From: an uncultured Azohydromonas sp. | Lineage (GTDB): Bacteria; Pseudomonadota; Gammaproteobacteria; Burkholderiales; Burkholderiaceae_C | DNA length: 9,716 nucleotides | NCBI RefSeq assembly: GCF_937926365.1 | Contig: NZ_CALAOH010000010.1 | Coordinates: 1 to 9,716 of the forward strand | Direction: 5' to 3' | Shown: positions 5,664 through 9,716 of the stretch, in pieces | How positions within the stretch are numbered: position 1 is the stretch's first letter | Layout of the letters: every line of letters begins with the position of its first letter | Program-made: the position numbers and the translations under genes | The notes under the pieces: generated by a model | Database searches by the model: none | What the model was told of the DNA's origin: nothing | The model's input: only the letters and a program-made list of their open reading frames with translations

Positions 5664-6794
5664 ATGAACGCTGTCTCCGCCGCCGCCCTGACCGCCGCCA
5701 GCCTGGCCGCCCTGGCCAGCCCCCCGCTGGCCCAGGCGCAGCCGCTGTCCCTGTCCTCCGGCGCGAGGGCGCAGGCGGCCGAGCTCAGCGATGCGGAGCT
5801 GGTGAGCGCCAAGTCGCCCATGCCCAAGGTCAGCTTCCTGGCGGCTTCCGCCTTCGACTACAACGCCGCCGCCACCGCGGCCCAGGAGCGCGCCGTGGTG
5901 CTGGACCTGCCGGCCAAGCGCCCCGTGGCCGACGCGCGCGGCCTGATGACCCGGCGCGAGATCGGCGCCGCGGCGCTGGCGCTGGCGCCGCAAGGCGAGG
6001 TCACGCCCCGGGCGGTGGGCACCGGCAAGATCCACTTCACCTCCACCCGCACCTACCCGCGCCAGCAGGACCGCACCTACCCCAGCAGCGCCGTGGGCAA
6101 GCTGTTCTTCAAGGACGGCGCGGGCAACTCCTACATCTGCACGGCCTCGGTGCTGCGCCCGGGCCTGGTGCTCACCGCCGGCCACTGCGTGCACCGCGGC
6201 AGCGGCGGCGTCGCGGGCTTCTACAACAGCTTCACCTTCGTGCCCGGCTACAGCCGGGTCGGCGCCACCGAGACGCGTCCCTTCGGCACCTGGAGCAACT
6301 GGGCGCACGTGACCACCACCGCCGCCTGGGCCAACGGCGGCGGCGCGGTGCCCAACGTCGGCGACTGGGCGCTGCTGGTGTTCAACCGCGACGGCGCGGG
6401 CAAGCGCGTGGGCGACTACACCGGCACCCTGGGCATGCAGTACCCGGCCATGATCGGGCGCCACATGACGGTGCTGGGCTACCCCGCCAACCTCGACGGC
6501 GGCACGCAGATGCACCGGGTGGACAGCATGGTCAACGACGGCGGCACCAACAACGGCATCTGGGGCTCGGACATGACCGGCGGCTCCAGCGGCGGCCCGG
6601 TGGTGCTGAACTTCCGCCAGGACTACGCGGGCCTGTCAGCCTCCACGCAGGACAACGGCGCCAACCGCGTCACCGGCGTGGTGTCCTGGGGCTACATCTC
6701 GGCGGGGCCGCAGGTGCAGGGCGGCTCGCAGTTCAACGCCAACTTCGCCAACCTCTACAAGACGGCCTGCGGCAAGTTCGCCTGGGCCTGTTGA
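5664..6794 (+). CDS. Secreted trypsin/V8-like serine protease (family S1)
   Basis: The protein has 376 residues. The N-terminus is Ala/Leu-rich and ends in ASPPLAQAQ, a likely Sec signal with cleavage near residue 24-26, although it has no basic residue in its n-region. About 110-120 residues of unrecognised, Ala-rich sequence follow, which could be a pro-region. The protease domain then begins (about 142 onward). The catalytic triad is clear: His174 in LTAGHC, Asp234 in NVGDWALLVF and Ser309 in TGGSSGGPVV. Cys159 and Cys175 are placed as the conserved disulfide around the His loop, and Cys369/Cys376 may form a second one at the C-terminus. GSSGGP instead of GDSGGP suggests the glutamyl-endopeptidase/V8-like branch. 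The substrate is unknown. GAGG (5653-5656) with 7-base spacing supports this start. It has no known flagellar role and ends at a strong terminator. Confidence 0.9.
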   Translation: MNAVSAAALTAASLAALASPPLAQAQPLSLSSGARAQAAELSDAELVSAKSPMPKVSFLAASAFDYNAAATAAQERAVVLDLPAKRPVADARGLMTRREIGAAALALAPQGEVTPRAVGTGKIHFTSTRTYPRQQDRTYPSSAVGKLFFKDGAGNSYICTASVLRPGLVLTAGHCVHRGSGGVAGFYNSFTFVPGYSRVGATETRPFGTWSNWAHVTTTAAWANGGGAVPNVGDWALLVFNRDGAGKRVGDYTGTLGMQYPAMIGRHMTVLGYPANLDGGTQMHRVDSMVNDGGTNNGIWGSDMTGGSSGGPVVLNFRQDYAGLSASTQDNGANRVTGVVSWGYISAGPQVQGGSQFNANFANLYKTACGKFAWAC

Positions 6795-6843
6795 GCGCGG
6801 CCCGGAACGCCGGGCCCGTCACGTACAGCAAGGAGGGGAGACC

Positions 6844-6871
6844 AGGGCGGCCACGCGGCCGCCCTTTTTTT
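6844..6871 (+). terminator. Intrinsic terminator of the protease gene
   Basis: A perfect 9-bp GC-rich stem, AGGGCGGCC (6844-6852) and GGCCGCCCT (6857-6865), with a four-base loop (ACGC), is followed by seven T (6865-6871, the first shared with the stem). A second hairpin without T-tract, GGCCCGG/CCGGGCC, lies upstream at 6799-6816. The terminator lies 50 bases after the protease stop and acts in the + direction. On the - strand the stem is followed by GGTCTCCCC, so it should not be an efficient terminator for the convergent regulator gene, which ends 7 bases away. Confidence 0.9.
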
Positions 6872-6877
6872 GTTGCC

Positions 6878-7513
6878 CTACTGCCCCACCAGCCCGTTGC
6901 GGATGGCGTAGACGGTGAGCTCGGAGTTGTTGGACAGGCCCAGCTTCTCCAGCACGCGGGCGCGGTAGACGCTCACGGTCTTGGGGCTGAGCATGAGCTC
7001 CTCGGCGATGTCCGACAGCCGCTTGCCCGAGGCGATCATCACCAGCGTCTGCAGCTCGCGGTCGGAGAGCTTCTCGTGCGCCTGCTCCGCCGCCGGGGTG
7101 GTCAGGCTCTCGATGAGCATGTGCGCGATCTCGGGCGTGACGTTCTTGCGCCCCTGCGCCACGGTGCGCACGGCCTGCACGATCTGCTGCGGGTCACCGC
7201 CCTTGTTGACGTAGCCGTAGGCGCCGGCGCGCAGCGCGCGGATGGCGTACTGGTCCTCGGGATACATGCTCACGATGAGCACGCGCACCGGGCTGCCCTC
7301 GTCCTTGAGCGCGTGCAGCACATCCAGGCCGCTGCGCCCGGGCAGGTTGATGTCGAGCACCAGCACGTCGCAGGCGGTGTTGCGCATGAGGGCGCGCAGC
7401 TCGCCGTAGTCGGCGGCCTCGCCCACGACCTCGATGTCGGGCGAGTCGGAGAGCGTGTCGCGGATGCCGCGCCGGATCAGCGCGTGGTCGTCACAGAGAA
7501 TCACCTTGATCAT
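6878..7513 (-). CDS. NarL/FixJ-family response regulator (REC + LuxR-type HTH)
   Basis: The protein has 211 residues, the standard length for this family. The receiver domain (about 1-120) has the acidic pair Asp8-Asp9 (CDDH), phospho-acceptor Asp54 (VLVLDINLPGRSG), Ser82 at the switch Thr/Ser position and Lys104 (YVNKGG). A short linker leads to the LuxR-type helix-turn-helix (about 149-211): LSDRELQTLVMIASGKRLSDIA, LMLSPKTVSVYRARVLEKLGL and the final AIRNGLVGQ. It is a DNA-binding transcription factor activated by phosphorylation. The start at 7513 forms an ATGA overlap with the kinase stop; the ATG at 7525 would add four residues (MGGF) not typical of the family. The kinase just upstream is surely its partner. 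Target genes are unknown; the convergent protease gene or motility genes are possible but untested. Confidence 0.95.
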   Translation of the reverse strand: MIKVILCDDHALIRRGIRDTLSDSPDIEVVGEAADYGELRALMRNTACDVLVLDINLPGRSGLDVLHALKDEGSPVRVLIVSMYPEDQYAIRALRAGAYGYVNKGGDPQQIVQAVRTVAQGRKNVTPEIAHMLIESLTTPAAEQAHEKLSDRELQTLVMIASGKRLSDIAEELMLSPKTVSVYRARVLEKLGLSNNSELTVYAIRNGLVGQ

Positions 7514-8625
7514 GAAGCCCCCCATGCCGCGTTCTCGGACGCAGCATCGCCGCCCTCGGCGGCCAGTGGAATGGACAGGATGAGCGTGGTCCCCCCGCCC
7601 GGGCGGCTGCTGAGGTCGATCCAGCCGCCCACGGTGCCGGCGCGCTCGCGCAGTCCGCGGATGCCAAAGCTCTGCGCCTTGGCCAGGTCCTCGCGGCTCA
7701 GGCCGCGGCCGTCGTCGCTGATCTCCAGCGACAGCACGCCCGCGCCCAGCGACAGCTCCACCACCACTTGCCTGGCCTGGGCGTGCTTGAGGATGTTGGT
7801 CAGCGCCTCCTGCGCCGTGCGGTAGGCCACCAGCGGCACGCCCGCGGGCAGCTGCAGGCTGTCATGGCTGGTGCGCAGCACGCAGTCGATGCCGCTGCGG
7901 CGGCGGAAGCTCTGCGCCATCCACTGCAGCGCCGCCACCAGGCCCTGCTCCAGGATGGCCGGGCGCAGGTTCTGCATGATCCGCTTGCTGGCCTCGATGG
8001 CGTGGGTGAGGCTCTCGCGCGCGGCGTGCAGGTGCTGCCGCGCCTCGGGGTCGGCGTTGTGGCGCTCCAGCCACGCCAGCTCGAAGCGCAACGCCGTGAG
8101 CGAGCCACCCACGTCGTCGTGGATCTCGCGCGCGATGGCCACGCGCTCGGCCTCCACGCTGGCCTGCAGGTGCTGCGCCAGCTCGCGCAGCTGCTGCTGC
8201 GACTGCGCCAGCCGCTCGTCGGCGTCGCGCTTGGCGCGGCGCATCTCGGCGGCCTCGATGGCGTTGTCCACCGCCGGCGCCAGCCGCGCCAGGTTGTTCT
8301 TGAGCAGGTAGTCGCTGGCGCCGTGGCGCATGGCCTGCACCGCCACGTCCTCGCCGATGGCGCCCGACACCAGGATGAACGGCAGCACCAGGCCGCTGTG
8401 CATGAGGATCTCCAGCGCCTGCAGCCCCGTGAAGCCGTGGGGCAGGTTGAAGTCCGACAGCACCACGTCCCAGGGCTGCGCGTGCAGCGCGTGCCGATAG
8501 TCGGCCTCGGTCTCCACGCGCAGCGTCTGCACCTCCTGTCCGCCGCGGCGCAGGTGCGCCAGCGCCAGCTCGTGGTCGAGCTCGGCATCCTCGATGTGCA
8601 GCACGCGCAGGGGACGGGAAGTCAT
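7510..8625 (-). CDS. Soluble hybrid histidine kinase: N-terminal receiver, HisKA_3, HATPase
   Basis: The protein has 371 residues. It starts with a receiver domain (about 5-122): RVLHIEDAELD with Glu12/Asp13, phospho-acceptor Asp58 in VVLSDFNLPHGFTG, Ser87 and Lys109 (YLLKNN). A charged, Gln-rich probable coiled coil (125-160) leads to a HisKA_3 dimerisation domain with His169 in ERVAIAREIHDDVGGSLTAL, then a HATPase_c domain: N-box QEALTNILKHAQA (Asn277), G1 box SDDGRG (303-308) and GIRGLRERAG (321-330). There is no membrane segment and no PAS/GAF sensor domain, so it is probably cytoplasmic and fed by phosphate from another kinase. The start at 8625 matches the family N-terminus (MTSRPLRVLHIED); the frame is open further upstream, but that part looks non-coding. 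It overlaps the regulator gene by ATGA. No clear Shine-Dalgarno precedes it. Confidence 0.93.
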   Translation of the reverse strand: MTSRPLRVLHIEDAELDHELALAHLRRGGQEVQTLRVETEADYRHALHAQPWDVVLSDFNLPHGFTGLQALEILMHSGLVLPFILVSGAIGEDVAVQAMRHGASDYLLKNNLARLAPAVDNAIEAAEMRRAKRDADERLAQSQQQLRELAQHLQASVEAERVAIAREIHDDVGGSLTALRFELAWLERHNADPEARQHLHAARESLTHAIEASKRIMQNLRPAILEQGLVAALQWMAQSFRRRSGIDCVLRTSHDSLQLPAGVPLVAYRTAQEALTNILKHAQARQVVVELSLGAGVLSLEISDDGRGLSREDLAKAQSFGIRGLRERAGTVGGWIDLSSRPGGGTTLILSIPLAAEGGDAASENAAWGAS

Positions 8626-8815
8626 GCGGGGAAGTATCGCAGCCCGTAAGGGTGGAATTGGACCGGCTTGCGCCTTGTCATCCGGGCACCGCAGGACCGG
8701 GCGTGGCCCAAGAATCGCGGCGGCCGGGACCTGCCCTACCCGGCCGCGCCGTGAATTTGGACGCGGCGCGCGCCACTGCTTGGGGCATTGCTCGCAATTG
8801 CCGGGCTCAAGCGCC

Positions 8816-8842
8816 TCAAGTCCTCTGCCCGCGCGCCGATAG
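8816..8842 (+). promoter_or_regulatory. Sigma-28 (FliA) promoter of the cheY-cheA operon
   Basis: TCAAGTCC (8816-8823) matches the sigma-28 -35 element TAAAGTTT at 5 of 8 positions. Exactly 11 bases later GCCGATAG (8835-8842) matches the -10 element GCCGATAA at 7 of 8. The 11-base spacing equals the consensus. Transcription would start near 8849, giving a leader of about 24 bases before cheY, which has GGAG at 8860-8863. Late chemotaxis genes are classic FliA targets, so site and context agree. Confidence 0.8.
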
Positions 8843-8872
8843 ACCGTCCAGCCTGCCCTGGAGAAACAACGC

Positions 8873-9235
8873 ATGCCTTCGATTCTTGCCGTCGACGACT
8901 CGACCTCGATGCGCCAGATGGTGTCCTTCACGCTGAAGAACGCCGGCTTTCACGTGGTCGAAGCGGTGGACGGTATGGACGCTTGGGAGAAAGCCGACAG
9001 CCGCGACTTCGATCTGGTGCTCACCGACCAGAACATGCCGCGCATGGACGGCATCACGCTGACCCGCAAGCTGCGCGGCCATCCCAAGTTCGCCCGCACG
9101 CCGATCCTGATCCTCACCACCGAGTCCAGCGACGAGATGAAGCAGGCCGGCCGCGCCGCCGGCGCCACCGGCTGGATGGTGAAGCCCTTCGACCCCGCCA
9201 AGCTGATCGAGGTGATCGGCAAGGTCATCCGCTGA
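8873..9235 (+). CDS. cheY: CheY-type chemotaxis response regulator (single receiver domain)
   Basis: The protein has 120 residues and is a receiver domain only. Key residues: acidic pair Asp8-Asp9 (AVDDSTSMRQM), phospho-acceptor Asp52 (LVLTDQNMPRMDG), Thr82 (ILTTES) and Lys104 in WMVKPF. Residue 101, which aligns with the switch Tyr106 of E. coli CheY, is Trp, a substitution I have seen in this shorter CheY type. CheY is phosphorylated by CheA, diffuses to the motor and binds the N-terminal peptide of FliM; fliM is 6 kb upstream here. The ATG at 8873 has GGAG (8860-8863) at 9-base spacing and lies just downstream of the sigma-28 promoter. CheA follows 34 bases later, which makes the chemotaxis assignment safe against other stand-alone receivers. 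Confidence 0.93.
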   Translation: MPSILAVDDSTSMRQMVSFTLKNAGFHVVEAVDGMDAWEKADSRDFDLVLTDQNMPRMDGITLTRKLRGHPKFARTPILILTTESSDEMKQAGRAAGATGWMVKPFDPAKLIEVIGKVIR

Positions 9236-9269
9236 CGCCCCGTTCGCAGACGCCCAGAGAGAGCCCCGC

Positions 9270-9716
9270 ATGGCCGAACCGACTTCCGATAGCCAGTTTT
9301 CCGCAGGCATCGACCTGAGCCAGTTCTACCAAGTCTTCTTCGAGGAGGCGCTGGAGAACCTGGAGCGCATGGAGCAGATGCTTCTGGAAGTGGACCTGGC
9401 CGCCGCCGACGACGAAGCCCTCAACGCCATCTTCCGTTGCGCGCACTCCGTCAAGGGCGGTGCGGCCACCTTCGGCTTCAACGACGTGGCCGAGCTCACG
9501 CACCAGATGGAGACGCTGCTGGACCGGCTGCGCCGCCACGAGCTCACGCCGGACAGCGCCATGGTGGACGTGCTGCTGGAGTCGGGCGACGCGCTGCGCG
9601 CGCAGCTCGCCCGCCACGAAGCCGGCGGCGCGGGCGACCCCGTGGAAACCGCCGACCTGTGCACGCGCATCCGCGCCCTGGCCGAGGGCCGCCCCGCCCC
9701 GCCACGCAGCGCCGCG
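9270..9716 (+). CDS. cheA: CheA, chemotaxis histidine kinase, N-terminal part (3' end outside window)
   Basis: The frame is open from the ATG at 9270 to the end of the window (149 codons), so only the N-terminus is seen. It begins with an acidic stretch, IDLSQFYQVFFEEALENLERM, and then an HPt (P1) domain with the phosphorylatable His59 in FRCAHSVKGGAATFGF, followed by the helices ELTHQMETLLDRLRR and MVDVLLESGDALRAQL. These are the signatures of CheA P1. The protein phosphorylates CheY and CheB using its downstream P4 kinase domain, which is not in the window. The Pro-rich sequence from about residue 140 is probably the start of the P1-P2 linker. AGAGAGAG (9256-9263) at 6-base spacing is the ribosome site. 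It is co-transcribed with cheY, 34 bases upstream. Confidence 0.95.
   Translation, partial: MAEPTSDSQFSAGIDLSQFYQVFFEEALENLERMEQMLLEVDLAAADDEALNAIFRCAHSVKGGAATFGFNDVAELTHQMETLLDRLRRHELTPDSAMVDVLLESGDALRAQLARHEAGGAGDPVETADLCTRIRALAEGRPAPPRSAA

Noticed and set aside
6830..6840. Strong Shine-Dalgarno-like AAGGAGGGGAG after the protease
   Set aside because: No start codon follows at usable distance and the intrinsic terminator begins 4 bases later; no small gene fits.
6799..6871. Bidirectional terminator between the convergent protease and regulator genes
   Set aside because: The T-tract exists only in the + direction; on the - strand the stems are followed by GC-rich sequence.
4736..7825. A 1029-codon open frame across fliR, the protease and the regulator region
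   Set aside because: It is a shadow frame of very GC-rich DNA: Arg/Gly/Ala-rich low-complexity protein that crosses several firmly identified genes on both strands.
8780..8802. Sigma-54-like TTGGGGCATTGCTCGCAA before cheY
   Set aside because: The GG and GC elements do not have the required spacing, and the sigma-28 site 15 bases downstream explains the promoter better.
8626..8931. Upstream extension of the kinase frame into the kinase-cheY gap
   Set aside because: The extra ~100 residues are low-complexity, cross the sigma-28 promoter and the start of cheY, and the receiver domain begins normally at 8625.

Overview
The window is GC-rich (about 70 percent by eye) and carries a flagellar and chemotaxis locus. 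Gene order, protein sequences and codon use suggest a betaproteobacterium of the order Burkholderiales, most likely a relative of Acidovorax in the Comamonadaceae. That placement is inferred from recognised families, not from a search.

Layout. Bases 1-728 are the 3' end of fliK (hook-length control). After a 252-base gap with a candidate FlhDC-type class II promoter comes the co-directional block fliL-fliM-fliN-fliO-fliP-fliQ-fliR (981-5465), encoding a stator-associated protein, the switch/C-ring and the export gate. Two palindromic repeat elements interrupt it: a REPIN-like inverted pair between fliN and fliO, and a 12-bp-stem inverted repeat between fliP and fliQ. A non-flagellar segment follows (5466-8625). 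It has a secreted trypsin/V8-like serine protease on the + strand ending at a strong intrinsic terminator and, convergent to it, a two-gene phosphorelay on the - strand. That relay is a soluble histidine kinase with an N-terminal receiver domain, overlapping by ATGA a NarL/FixJ-family response regulator. From 8816 the chemotaxis operon begins with a good sigma-28 (FliA) promoter, then cheY and the 5' part of cheA, which runs off the window.

How it works together. FliK, FliO, FliP, FliQ and FliR serve flagellar type III export. FliM and FliN form the rotor switch that CheY-P binds, and CheA phosphorylates CheY. The promoters fit the usual hierarchy: an FlhDC-like site before the middle-class fliL operon and a sigma-28 site before the late che operon. 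The kinase/regulator pair and the protease have no obvious flagellar role and look like an accessory cassette between the fli and che blocks. Most of the window is ordinary. The least explained parts are this cassette and the intra-operon repeats.
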